Shown: one piece after another, positions 8,928 through 18,988 of the stretch
Position numbering within the stretch: position 1 is the stretch's first letter
Layout: the number at the start of each line of letters is the position of its first letter
NCBI RefSeq assembly: GCF_042682915.1
Contig: NZ_JBHUIW010000018.1
Coordinates: forward strand, 62,001-126,000
DNA length: 64,000 bases
Source of the DNA: Rhodoplanes azumiensis
Lineage (GTDB): Bacteria; Pseudomonadota; Alphaproteobacteria; Rhizobiales; Xanthobacteraceae
Reading direction: 5' to 3'
The notes under the pieces: model-generated
Seen by the model: the letters and a program-made list of their open reading frames with translations, nothing else
Told to the model about the DNA's origin: nothing
Database searches by the model: none
Position numbers and translations under genes: made by a program

Positions 8928-9623
8928 TCAGGCGGCGAACTGCCGCCCCAGCCCGGCGAACAGGCCGCGCCCGTCGGTGCAGCCCATCGTGTCTTCGACG
9001 TGGTTCTCCGGGTGCGGCATCATGCCGAGCACGTTGCCGCGCCCGTTGAGGATGCCGGCGATCGCGTAGATCGACCCGTTCATGTTCCATTCCGGCGACA
9101 GGGCGCCGTCCGGCGTGGTGTAGCGGAACACGATCCGGCCCTCGCCCTCCAGGCGGGCGATGGTCTCCGAATCGGCCATGTAGTTGCCCTCGCCGTGGGC
9201 GACCGGCACCCGGATCACCTGGCCGGCCGTGTAGCCGCGGGTGAACGGCGTGTCGGCCCGCTCGACCCGGATGAAGGCGTCCTTGCAGATGAACTTCAGC
9301 CCGGCATTGCGCATCAGCACGCCCGGCAGCAGCCCCGCCTCGCAGAGGATCTGGAAGCCGTTGCAGACCCCGAGGACGAGGCCGCCCTTGGCGGCGTGCG
9401 CCCGCACCGCGTCCATCACCGGGGCGCGCGCCGCGATGGCGCCGCAGCGCAGATAGTCCCCGTAGGAGAAGCCGCCCGGCAGGACGACCAGGTCGGTGCC
9501 GGCGGGGAGTGCCGTCTCGGTGTGCCAGACCATGGCGACGTCGCTGCCGGCGCACAGGCGCAGCGCGCGCGCCATGTCGTGCTCGCGGTTGATGCCGGGG
9601 AAGACCAGGACGGCGGATTTCAT
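8928..9623 (-). CDS. purQ: Phosphoribosylformylglycinamidine synthase, glutaminase subunit
   Basis: 231-aa class I glutamine amidotransferase subunit of FGAM synthase, which supplies ammonia to PurL in step 4 of purine synthesis. The nucleophile Cys87 lies in LVLGVCNGF, and the His/Glu of the triad lie in HPENHVED near the C-terminus. The N-terminus MKSAVLVFPG and GGFSYGDYLRCGA are diagnostic. It follows purS by 32 nt. purL is not found immediately downstream; a GST gene on the opposite strand lies there. Confidence 0.97.
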   Translation of the reverse strand: MKSAVLVFPGINREHDMARALRLCAGSDVAMVWHTETALPAGTDLVVLPGGFSYGDYLRCGAIAARAPVMDAVRAHAAKGGLVLGVCNGFQILCEAGLLPGVLMRNAGLKFICKDAFIRVERADTPFTRGYTAGQVIRVPVAHGEGNYMADSETIARLEGEGRIVFRYTTPDGALSPEWNMNGSIYAIAGILNGRGNVLGMMPHPENHVEDTMGCTDGRGLFAGLGRQFAA

Positions 9624-9655
9624 GGGTGGGCCTCGGTCCGCGGGCGGCGCCGGCC

Positions 9656-9898
9656 TCAGCCGACGATCTCGACCCGGTAGTCCTCGATGACGGTGTTGGC
9701 GAGAAGCCGCTCGGCGGCGGCCTTCAGGGCCGCCTCGGCGCGGCCGCGGTCGTCGCCCGGCACCTCGACGTCGAACACCTTGCCCTGGCGCACGCTCGCC
9801 ACGCCGTCGATGCCGAGCGCCTTGAGGGCCCCCTCGATGGCCTTGCCCTGCGGGTCGAGGACGCCTTGCTTCAACGTGACGGTGACGCGGGCTTTCAT
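9656..9898 (-). CDS. purS: Phosphoribosylformylglycinamidine synthase subunit PurS
   Basis: 80-aa PurS, the small scaffold that joins PurQ and PurL in the three-protein FGAM synthase. The sequence MKARVTVTLKQGVLDPQGKA and the GxxVxSVRQGK.FDVEV block are typical. It sits directly upstream of purQ on the same strand. The start at 9898 gives the canonical N-terminus. Confidence 0.96.
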   Translation of the reverse strand: MKARVTVTLKQGVLDPQGKAIEGALKALGIDGVASVRQGKVFDVEVPGDDRGRAEAALKAAAERLLANTVIEDYRVEIVG

Positions 9899-10234
9899 GG
9901 GTCGCCTCGGGACTCGTGCTGTGCTGCGGCCCGGACGCATCCACGGGGTCCGGCTCACCCCGGGTGCTTAGGGTGAGGCGCCGCCGAGGTCAACCGCGCC
10001 GCCCCCTCGACCCGCGGTGGAGGGCGCCCCACATCGTGGGCGAGCGACGGCCGTTAGGGGCATACGATGGGCACGCCGCAGGCACGACCGGTTCCGACGA
10101 GTGCCCGGACAGGCGCCGAGAGAGGCGCCCGGACCTGCGCCGCTGGCCCCTCCCGCAAAACGACGAACGCCGCGCGACTCTTCGCACGGCGTTCTCGTTC
10201 CGGATGCCGGGCCGAAAACCCGGCGTATGGCGTG
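9899..10234. other. purC-purS intergenic region with purC terminator
   Basis: 336 nt without a gene. It contains the purC terminator hairpin annotated at 10165-10194. The remainder is GC-rich with no convincing open frame. It probably also carries the promoter for purSQ near 9900-9970, but no clear -35/-10 was recognised. Confidence 0.5.
10165..10194 (-). terminator. Rho-independent terminator of purC
   Basis: Inverted repeat GAACGCCG ... CGGCGTTC, read on the minus strand as a stem extended by GCGA/TCGC around one T/G mismatch, followed by GTCGTTTTG. It is placed 40 nt after the purC stop, so it should end the purC transcript. Confidence 0.65.
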
Positions 10235-11002
10235 TCAGCCCTTCACCAGCACCGGGCCGTTGCCGATCGGGCGCTCGTTCTCGCTCATGATGCCGAGCCG
10301 GCGCGCCACCTCGGTATAGGCCTCGAGCAGGCCGCCGAGATCCCGACGGAAGCGGTCCTTGTCGAGCTTCTCGTTCGACTTGATGTCCCACAGGCGGCAG
10401 GAGTCGGGCGAGATCTCGTCGGCGACGACGATCCGCATCATGTCGTTCTCCCACAGCCGGCCGCACTCCATCTTGAAGTCGACCAGACGGATGCCGACGC
10501 CGAGGAAGAGGCCGCACAGGAAGTCGTTGACGCGGATCGCCAACGCCATGATGTCGTCGATCTCCTGGGGCGTCGCCCAGCCGAACGCCGTGATGTGCTC
10601 CTCCGACACCATCGGGTCGCCGAGCGCGTCGTTCTTGTAATAGAACTCGATGATCGAGCGCGGCAGCTGCGTGCCTTCCTCGATGCCGAGGCGCTGCGAC
10701 AGCGAGCCGGCCGCGACGTTGCGGACCACCACCTCGAGCGGGATGATCTCGACCTCGCGGATCAGCTGCTCGCGCATGTTCAGGCGGCGGATGAAATGGG
10801 TCGGCACCCCGATGTCGTTCAAGTGCTGGAACAGGTACTCGGAGATGCGGTTGTTCAGCACACCCTTCCCTTCGATCACCTGATGCTTCTTGGCGTTGAA
10901 GGCGGTGGCGTCGTCCTTGAAGTGCTGGATCAACGTTCCCGGCTCCGGGCCCTCGTACAGGACCTTCGCCTTGCCTTCGTAGATGCGGCGGCGGCGGCTC
11001 AT
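10235..11002 (-). CDS. purC: SAICAR synthetase
   Basis: 255-aa phosphoribosylaminoimidazole-succinocarboxamide synthase, which joins CAIR and aspartate with ATP in purine synthesis. IYEGKAKVLYEG near the N-terminus, EVVVRNVAAGSLSQRLGI and DEISPDSCRLWD are diagnostic. An upstream in-frame ATG at 11032 would add ten residues; MSRRRRIYEGK at 11002 is the usual start in related bacteria. It is divergent from the zeta-subunit gene. Confidence 0.96.
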   Translation of the reverse strand: MSRRRRIYEGKAKVLYEGPEPGTLIQHFKDDATAFNAKKHQVIEGKGVLNNRISEYLFQHLNDIGVPTHFIRRLNMREQLIREVEIIPLEVVVRNVAAGSLSQRLGIEEGTQLPRSIIEFYYKNDALGDPMVSEEHITAFGWATPQEIDDIMALAIRVNDFLCGLFLGVGIRLVDFKMECGRLWENDMMRIVVADEISPDSCRLWDIKSNEKLDKDRFRRDLGGLLEAYTEVARRLGIMSENERPIGNGPVLVKG

Positions 11003-11421
11003 GGGGGTGTACCGTGGCTTGAGAAAATCCATAGGGATGCCGTGGCTCCGAGTTCCGGGTTCAAGGCCCGCGGCGTCGTCGAGATACGCGAGACAGAGTT
11101 ACGCAGGACAGCGCGACACGAGAGACAGTATCGGTACGACATGGCACGACACGGACTCGCGCGAGACACGCTCGTCACGATTCCAGCGGACCGTATCCGA
11201 AGGGGGCGACGAGCACAATCGACATAGACCGGCGGGGCGGACCGTGCAATGAGGACTTGTGCGAGCGCAGGCCTGCTCTTGACCGTACCGGGACGGTATG
11301 CAAGCCGCGATTGCGACCGAATTCCGGCGGGATTCTCCACCACGGCGCCCCCGTGGCGTGGACCTGCACAGGACGGCAAACGAGCACGAGATCAATCGAG
11401 CACCAAGGCAAGAGGGACGCC
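11003..11421. promoter_or_regulatory. Divergent intergenic region between purC and the zeta-subunit gene
   Basis: About 420 nt between divergently transcribed genes, so both promoters should lie here. The segment 11095-11200 is relatively A-rich, with several ACGAG/ACACG-like units. No perfect operator or clear sigma-70 promoter was recognised, and there is no convincing protein. Confidence 0.4.
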
Positions 11422-11742
11422 ATGACGTTCGACGACCGCGAGAAGACCCACGAGAAGAAGTTCGCCCACGACGCCGAGCTGCAGTTCAAGGCGACGGCCC
11501 GCCGCAACAAGATGCTCGGCCTGTGGGCGGCCGAGAAGCTCGGGCTGACCGGGGCCGAGGCCGAGGCCTACGCCAAGGAGGTGGTGGTCGCCGACTTCGA
11601 GACGCCCGGCGACGAGGACGTCTTCCAGAAGCTGCGCAAGGATTTCGACGCCAAGGGCGTGCACCAGTCGGACCACCAGATCCGCCGCACCATGCTGGAG
11701 CTGATGGATCAGGCGATCGAGGCCGTGAAGGCCGCGAAGTAG
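11422..11742 (+). CDS. F1-ATPase inhibitor zeta subunit (DUF1476)
   Basis: 106-aa protein of the alphaproteobacterial zeta family (DUF1476), known from Paracoccus as the natural inhibitor that blocks ATP hydrolysis by F1FO-ATPase. The N-terminus TFDDREKTHEKKFAHDAELQ corresponds to the inhibitory region. It is followed by FKATARRNKMLGLWAAEKLG and a four-helix body with GDEDVFQKLRKDF. Its place beside purC is conserved in related genomes. ATG at 11422 with GAGGGA upstream. A terminator follows at 11793. Confidence 0.9.
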   Translation: MTFDDREKTHEKKFAHDAELQFKATARRNKMLGLWAAEKLGLTGAEAEAYAKEVVVADFETPGDEDVFQKLRKDFDAKGVHQSDHQIRRTMLELMDQAIEAVKAAK

Positions 11743-11792
11743 CGCCGACGGCGCCGGGCCGCAGAGGGCCGGCACGGCGCCCCACGACGAGG

Positions 11793-11827
11793 AAGGCGCT
11801 CCGCCGGCCCGGCGAAGCGCCTTTTTT
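11793..11827 (+). terminator. Rho-independent terminator of the zeta-subunit gene
   Basis: Stem AAGGCGCT/AGCGCCTT with a GC-rich 15-nt loop, followed by six T's, 50 nt after the stop codon at 11742. A canonical intrinsic terminator on the plus strand. Confidence 0.8.
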
Positions 11828-11892
11828 CATCGTCACGACCACGCCGCCGCGGCCACATCGCCGCGATCATCTCGCCGCGGCCATCCGCGCCG

Positions 11893-12453
11893 TCAGGTCC
11901 GCTCGGGCGCCGGCCCGATCATTCGCCGCAGCGTGGGGTCGCGGAACACGAAGTGGTGCACCAGCGCGACGGCCGCATGCAGGACGGCGAACAGCATCAG
12001 CGCCTGGGCCAGGAGCCCGTGCCACGGCTTCAGCATGTTGGCGAGGTCGCGATCGACCGCCATCGGAGAGGCGATCTCGGCGAGCCCGAACAGCGGCAGC
12101 GGCCGGCCGCGCGCGAACACGATGGCGATGCCGATCAGCGGCACGGCGAGCAGCAGGAGGTAGCTGATCCCGTGCGCCGCGGCGGCGCCGATCTCACCCA
12201 TGCGGCCGAGCGGAGTCTTGGGCATCGGCGGCGCCGGGTCGGCGAGACGCCAAGCGACCCGCGCGGCCAGCAAGGCGAGCACGGCGAGACCGAGATTGAG
12301 GTGGATGAACATCGCGGTCGCCCGCGCCGCGCCTTCGGGAAGCTCGCCCCGGAACATGCCGATCGCCCAGGCGGCGACCACGCAGATCACCGTGAGCCAA
12401 TGGAAAAGGCGCGCCATCGCGCCGTAGGCCTCGTAGGAATTGCGCAGAGCCAT
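11893..12453 (-). CDS. Cytochrome b561 family protein
   Basis: 186-aa di-heme membrane cytochrome of the prokaryotic b561/CybB family. Four hydrophobic helices carry the expected histidines: RLFHWLTV, MFIHLNLG, AAHGISYLLLL and KPWHGLLAQA, plus LHAAVALVHH. It probably passes electrons between quinol and a periplasmic acceptor, or from superoxide to quinone. The ATG at 12453 (MALRNSYEAYG) gives the usual short N-terminus before the first helix. Confidence 0.85.
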   Translation of the reverse strand: MALRNSYEAYGAMARLFHWLTVICVVAAWAIGMFRGELPEGAARATAMFIHLNLGLAVLALLAARVAWRLADPAPPMPKTPLGRMGEIGAAAAHGISYLLLLAVPLIGIAIVFARGRPLPLFGLAEIASPMAVDRDLANMLKPWHGLLAQALMLFAVLHAAVALVHHFVFRDPTLRRMIGPAPERT

Positions 12454-12610
12454 GGCAACCGACCTCGTGTCTCGCAAGCTCGTGTCCGGCGCCTCGCGAC
12501 CGGAACTTATAGCAGGATGTGAATGCGTCGATATGCGCCGAAGCGCGTCGCGCCCGCCTTGATTCAGAGCAAGGCGGCGACGCCCCGGCCCTGCCGGAGG
12601 CACGCGCCGG

Positions 12611-13807
12611 TCACAGGCCGAGCACGTCGGCGAGCGTCGCCAGGGCGGCGCGCGGATCGGCCTCGACCACGGCCGCATCGAGCGGCACGACGCGATATGC
12701 GCGGTCGACGAGCCAGGCGCGCTTGTCGGCGCGACTCCTCGCCGCCTCGGCCGCCTCGGCGGCCGGCGCGATGTCGACGACGACGCGCAGCGGGAACGAC
12801 ACGAGATCGGCGATGTGCGGGCCGACCGGCACCTGCCGCTTGAAGCCGCAGCCGGCGAAGCGGCGATCGGCGACGAGCACGGCCCACAGGGCGCGCTCCG
12901 CCTCGGTCGGATTGCGCCGCAGGAGCCGCGACAGGCCGCGCACCGGGCCACGCTCGGACGGCACCCGGCCGTCGCCGTGCTCGGCCAGGAGCTTGCGCAG
13001 CAGCGCCGCCTCGTCGCCGTCGAGCACGCCGCCCCGCGCCGGTCCCTTGCGGCCTTCGGCGATCGCCATGATCACGCCGTGCAGGGTCTGGATGTCCTGC
13101 CGGCTCGGCTGCATGCGCGAGAAGATGTTGCGCAGGTTGATCGTCATGGTCTCGCGCTTCTCCGGCGGCCGGAAGAACTCGACCTTCTCGAGCTCGCGCT
13201 CGAGCGTGGTGAAGAAGGCGTGAATCTGCTCCTTCGGGGCCGGGCCGGAGCGCACCGGCATGCCGAAGGGCAGGCCGGTGCCGGCGTGCTTGAACCACTC
13301 GTAGGCGACGAGCGCCACGGCCTGGGCGAGATTGAGCGAGGCGAAGGCGGGGTTCACCGGGAACGTGACGATCGCGTCGGCGAGGCCGACCTCGTCGTTC
13401 TCCAGCCCGTTGCGCTCGCGGCCGAAGACCACGGCCGTGGTCTCGCCGCCGGCGACCAGCGGCACGAGTTGGGAGGCGACCGCCTCGGGCGACACCACGG
13501 GCTTGGCCTGGTCGTGGCCGCGCGCCGTGCAGGCGGCGACGAACGTGCAATCGGCGATCGCCGCCTTCAGGTCCGGATAGAGCTGCGCCTCGTCGAGCAC
13601 CCGATCGGCGCCGGCCGCCATCATGCGGGCCTTGTCGTTCGGCCAGCCCTGCTTCGGCGCCACGAGGCGTAGCCGGGAAAGGCCGAAATTCGCCATCACG
13701 CGCGCCGCCGCCCCGATGTTCTCGCCGATCTGCGGCTCCACCAGCACGATCACGGGACTGGGCGCGACCACCCAGGTCTTGGTCTTGTCGGTTCCGGCGC
13801 CGGGCAT
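12611..13807 (-). CDS. SPOUT RNA methyltransferase (TrmJ-like) fused to a DUF559 domain
   Basis: 398-aa fusion. Residues 1 to about 265 are a TrmH/TrmJ-type SPOUT 2'-O-methyltransferase: VLVEPQIGENIGAAARVMAN, then the knot motifs VVFGRERNGL and ASLNLAQAV, and the TrmJ-like C-terminal NLRNIFSRMQP block. Residues about 290-398 match DUF559, a Vsr-like endonuclease fold (TEAERALWAVL, FKRQVPVGPHIADLV). The DUF559 active site looks degenerate: the first Asp is kept (IAD), but the usual E-x-D reads VDIAP. It probably methylates tRNA at position 32; the fused domain may bind nucleic acid only. Confidence 0.85.
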   Translation of the reverse strand: MPGAGTDKTKTWVVAPSPVIVLVEPQIGENIGAAARVMANFGLSRLRLVAPKQGWPNDKARMMAAGADRVLDEAQLYPDLKAAIADCTFVAACTARGHDQAKPVVSPEAVASQLVPLVAGGETTAVVFGRERNGLENDEVGLADAIVTFPVNPAFASLNLAQAVALVAYEWFKHAGTGLPFGMPVRSGPAPKEQIHAFFTTLERELEKVEFFRPPEKRETMTINLRNIFSRMQPSRQDIQTLHGVIMAIAEGRKGPARGGVLDGDEAALLRKLLAEHGDGRVPSERGPVRGLSRLLRRNPTEAERALWAVLVADRRFAGCGFKRQVPVGPHIADLVSFPLRVVVDIAPAAEAAEAARSRADKRAWLVDRAYRVVPLDAAVVEADPRAALATLADVLGL

Positions 13808-13952
13808 GTTTTGAGGAGCGTCTCGTCTGGGGTCGTCGGGGGCGCGGACCACTAGCCGATCGCGCCATCGCTGTCGACCGCGGCCGTCTCGTGCGGTGGA
13901 CCGGCGCCGGTGTACCATGCTCCGTGATGCCGCATCGAGCCGAGGCGCCCGC

Positions 13953-14231
13953 ATGCCCGTTCCCCCGATCAGACGACTCCTGACCACCCACTGGACCTTG
14001 ACGCTGCTGATCATGATGGCGGCCGCGCTGACGTTCGGGCTGTCGACCCTCAATCTTTACGCGCTCGTCCAGGCGAATATCGGCCTGATCGCCCGGCACG
14101 GCACGATGGCATTGCTCGACGGCGGCCTGCTCCAGACCCTGGAGCTGCTCGCCTACGGCCTTGTCGGCGTCCTCGCCTATGTGGTGGTCAAGGCCTGCGA
14201 GCGGGTGCTGGTCGAACGGCTGCTCGGCTGA
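13953..14231 (+). CDS. Small two-helix membrane protein
   Basis: 92-aa protein with two hydrophobic helices (about residues 15-35 and 63-83) and a short cytoplasmic C-terminus CERVLVERLLG. It starts MPVPPIRRLL at the ATG at 13953. No family was recognised. It is divergent from the methyltransferase fusion gene, 145 nt away. Length and helix pattern resemble small inner-membrane proteins common beside housekeeping genes. Confidence 0.65.
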   Translation: MPVPPIRRLLTTHWTLTLLIMMAAALTFGLSTLNLYALVQANIGLIARHGTMALLDGGLLQTLELLAYGLVGVLAYVVVKACERVLVERLLG

Positions 14232-14267
14232 CCGGCCGGTCACCCCGACCGGCGACGACCCGGGTCG

Positions 14268-14591
14268 TCACAGCCCCCACCGCGCCCGCGCGATCAGGCA
14301 TTCCGGGTCGCCCGGCTGGCACTCGCGGCAGACGAGCGGCCGCACCGCATAGACGGTGCAGGCCGTGAAGGTGCCGACCGTGCCGGCGAGCGCCGTGCAA
14401 CGGTCGTCCACGCTGCGCATCCGCCCGGCCGCGTCGTCCACATGGGCGGCCGGGATGCGGGCGATCTCCGCCTCGCTCTCCAGCGAGAAGCGCGGCCACG
14501 CGGCCGCGGTGGCGCAGCACGCCCCGCAGGCCTGGCACGACCAGTCGGGGCGCTCCACCGGGGGATCGTCGTCGGCGTCGTTCACGCGCAC
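14268..14591 (-). CDS. YkgJ-family cysteine cluster protein
   Basis: 107-aa protein with CQACGACC (residues 19-26), then a second Cys set in CTALAG, ACTVYAVRPLVCRECQPG and ECL. This spacing is the YkgJ/DUF-type zinc/iron-chelating Cys-cluster family. It begins with a GTG at 14591 (a second GTG at 14585 is possible). Metal binding is inferred from the family and the function is unknown. Confidence 0.8.
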   Translation of the reverse strand: MRVNDADDDPPVERPDWSCQACGACCATAAAWPRFSLESEAEIARIPAAHVDDAAGRMRSVDDRCTALAGTVGTFTACTVYAVRPLVCRECQPGDPECLIARARWGL

Positions 14592-14633
14592 CGCTCGAAA
14601 AGCTGCCGGAAGAAAGCTGCCGGAAAATGCGAA

Positions 14634-14653
14634 AGCCGCCCCGAAGGGCGGCT
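14634..14653 (-). terminator. Intrinsic terminator of the cold-shock gene
   Basis: Perfect 8-bp stem AGCCGCCC/GGGCGGCT with a CGAA loop (TTCG when read on the minus strand), followed on the minus strand by TTTCGCATTTTCC. It lies 70 nt past the cold-shock gene stop, just before the YkgJ gene. Confidence 0.7.
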
Positions 14654-14722
14654 CCCTTTAGCGCATGCCGCGGGCGGCGTCGAAGCGACAGGCGCTCGGA
14701 CCCGCCGGGCGACCGGATCCGA

Positions 14723-14932
14723 TCACGCGGCCTGGATGGTGCCGACGGCGATCTTGCCGGTGCGGCGATCGGCCTGGGTGTCGAACTCGACCTTCTGGCC
14801 CTCGTGCAGGCTGCGCATGCCGGCGCGCTCGAGCGCGGTCGCGTGGACGAACACGTCCTTGCTGCCGTCGTCCGGAGCGATGAAGCCGTAGCCCTTCTGG
14901 TCGTTGTAGAACTTCACGGTGCCCTTGGTCAT
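14723..14932 (-). CDS. CspA-family cold-shock protein
   Basis: 69-aa single cold-shock domain, an RNA/ssDNA-binding OB fold. RNP1 is KGYGFI and RNP2 is DVFVHATAL; the N-terminus MTKGTVKFYNDQ is typical. The protein acts as an RNA chaperone. It is preceded by a gene-free leader of several hundred bases, as expected for cspA-type genes regulated after transcription, and followed by a TTCG-loop terminator. Confidence 0.95.
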   Translation of the reverse strand: MTKGTVKFYNDQKGYGFIAPDDGSKDVFVHATALERAGMRSLHEGQKVEFDTQADRRTGKIAVGTIQAA

Positions 14933-15565
14933 GGGACCATTCCTTCGTCTTGCGTATGCAGGTGGACCGGGCGCATGCGGGCATGCACCGGTCCGGTGTC
15001 TCGATCTTTGGAGAGAGTCTGAACGTCGCCCGCAGTCCGCAGAGGCGAAACGGCCCGATTGTCCGGCCAAATGTCGATGGGCTCTTGTACACGTCCTGGC
15101 CGCCCGACACAAGCCGGGGTCGAGACGAACCGCGCCGCGCCAAAAGATTGCGTGAACGGCCCCTTGCAGCCGCAAGGCTGCGAGACGCGATCTCGGCGCC
15201 CCTGGCCGCCCCAAGCTGCGAACCTTGATTTCAGTTACAAGTGTCCGCCGATGTGAGGTATTTCCGGCCGCACCCGCGGATCTCCGGGACTTGGCGCGGC
15301 GCGAACGGGTTCGGCGAATCTTGCTTCACAATTCCAGTTGCCGGCTTTCACAGCGGTGTCGTGGATGCTATAGGCGCCCCCTGAAGGGGGTGCACGGCCC
15401 CTGACGGGTGTCCTGCCGCGGCACGCTGCCGACAGGCGCACCGCCCAGACGACGTCATGCGAGGGCGCGACGGACCATCACACCACCGCGCTCCTCGCTG
15501 TTCCGCTTCCGCTCGGCCCCGATTTTACCCTCGGCCTGACCCAGGCGACGACCAGAGGTGCAAGC
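14933..15565. promoter_or_regulatory. Long leader/promoter region between the cold-shock gene and icd
   Basis: 633 nt without a convincing gene between divergent csp and icd. The csp side probably holds a long 5' leader. On the icd side a sigma-70-like pair can be drawn (TTTCAC, 17 nt, TATAGG ending near 15374), followed by a CCCCCT-GA-AGGGGG hairpin at about 15376-15391 that would lie at the start of the icd transcript. These are visual calls only. Confidence 0.4.
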
Positions 15566-17788
<2,223 letters not shown>

Positions 17789-17798
17789 CGATCGCCGC

Positions 17799-17846
17799 CA
17801 TTCCGGAGCGCGGCGCAGTCGCGAAACCGGAATCCAGCCGAGCTGA
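17799..17846. repeat. Half-copy of the dispersed intergenic palindromic repeat
   Basis: CCATTCCGGAGCGCGG ... AACCGGAATCCAGC matches the left half of the roughly 100-bp repeat seen complete at 46575 and 62488. The right half is missing. Confidence 0.5.
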
Positions 17847-17870
17847 TCGGCCGGTCGTATCGAAGACCGA

Positions 17871-17899
17871 AAAGGGCGTGCTCCGGCGCGCCCTTTTTT
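17871..17899 (+). terminator. Intrinsic terminator of icd
   Basis: Stem AAGGGCG/CGCCCTT with a 10-nt loop, running into six T's, 83 nt downstream of the icd stop. A canonical plus-strand terminator. Confidence 0.8.
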
Positions 17900-18024
17900 G
17901 CTCGGCCGCCCGGCTCGGCTCCGGATCCCCCCGGACAGACGAACGTCTCGGATGGGAGTAATATCATACTTTGAATGGATCGGTTCGTTTCGCGGTTCAC
18001 CTTCCTCGTGTCGGGAGAACGCCC

Positions 18025-18960
18025 ATGCGGATGTCGGCCGATTTCAAGAACACATGGATCGACCGCCGGTTCTCATCCGGTTTCGCCATGGCCAAGGCCG
18101 GGGTGGCGCTGCTGCGCGCCCGGCCGGCCCTCCTGCTCCTGCCGATCGCCGCCGTGCTCGGCATCCTGGTCTACTGGCTCGTCCTGGTGCCGCTGGTCGT
18201 CACGCAATCGCTGACGCTCGCAGCCGACCTCGACTGGCTCGCCGTGACGCTGCGGCTCGGGGTCGTGGTCCTCGGATATTTCCTCAGCGCCTTCCTGGTC
18301 GTCTTCTTCCATGCCGCCACGATCGTCGCGGCCCGCGGCGACTTCGAAGGCCGACCGGTGAGCCTCGGCGCCGGCGTCTCCGCGGCGGCGCGGCGCTGGC
18401 CGCAGATCCTCGCCTGGAGCGCCTTCGCGGCGACCGTCGGGCTCCTCTTGCGCGCCGTCGCCTCGCTGTTCCGCGACGACGGGGGGCTGGTCGGCTGGGT
18501 GTTGTCGCTGCTGGTCGGCTCGATCCAGCTCGCCTTCGCGGCGGCCGTCTACTTCGTCGTGCCGGTGGTCGTCGTCGAGGGCGTCGGACCGCTCGCCGCG
18601 GTCCGACGGTCCTTCACGATGATCCGCGAGCGGTGGGGCGAGGTGTTCGTTCTCCAGGGCGGGGTCGGTCTCGTCGTCATGCTGGTGTTCGGACCGGTGG
18701 TCGCCGCCTTCTTCTTCGGCGGGGCCTGGGCGATCGATCTCGGCCTCGCGCCGGCGGTCGAGACCGTCGTCGTGTCGGGCCTCCTGATGCTCGCCGCCGT
18801 GGCGCTCGTCGTCGGCGTGATCGCCTATCTCGCCCTCGACGGCGTCTTCGCCGCGGCCGCCTACACCTACGCGACCTCCGGCACCGCCCCGGCCACCCTC
18901 GGCCCCGGCGTGATGCCGTCGCTGTTCCGGCCGAAGAAGCCCGCGCCGGCGGAGAGATGA
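18025..18960 (+). CDS. DUF6159-like polytopic membrane protein
   Basis: 311-aa integral membrane protein with about six hydrophobic segments. The block VVPVVVVEGVGPLAAVRRSF followed by ERWGEVF is typical of the DUF6159 / GDPD-membrane-domain-like family. GGGAGA at 6-nt spacing fixes the ATG at 18025. The function is unknown, possibly in membrane organisation. It is convergent with the potassium-channel gene. Confidence 0.75.
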   Translation: MRMSADFKNTWIDRRFSSGFAMAKAGVALLRARPALLLLPIAAVLGILVYWLVLVPLVVTQSLTLAADLDWLAVTLRLGVVVLGYFLSAFLVVFFHAATIVAARGDFEGRPVSLGAGVSAAARRWPQILAWSAFAATVGLLLRAVASLFRDDGGLVGWVLSLLVGSIQLAFAAAVYFVVPVVVVEGVGPLAAVRRSFTMIRERWGEVFVLQGGVGLVVMLVFGPVVAAFFFGGAWAIDLGLAPAVETVVVSGLLMLAAVALVVGVIAYLALDGVFAAAAYTYATSGTAPATLGPGVMPSLFRPKKPAPAER

Positions 18961-18988
18961 CGCTGCGGGCGGGGGGCGTTGCGGCGCC

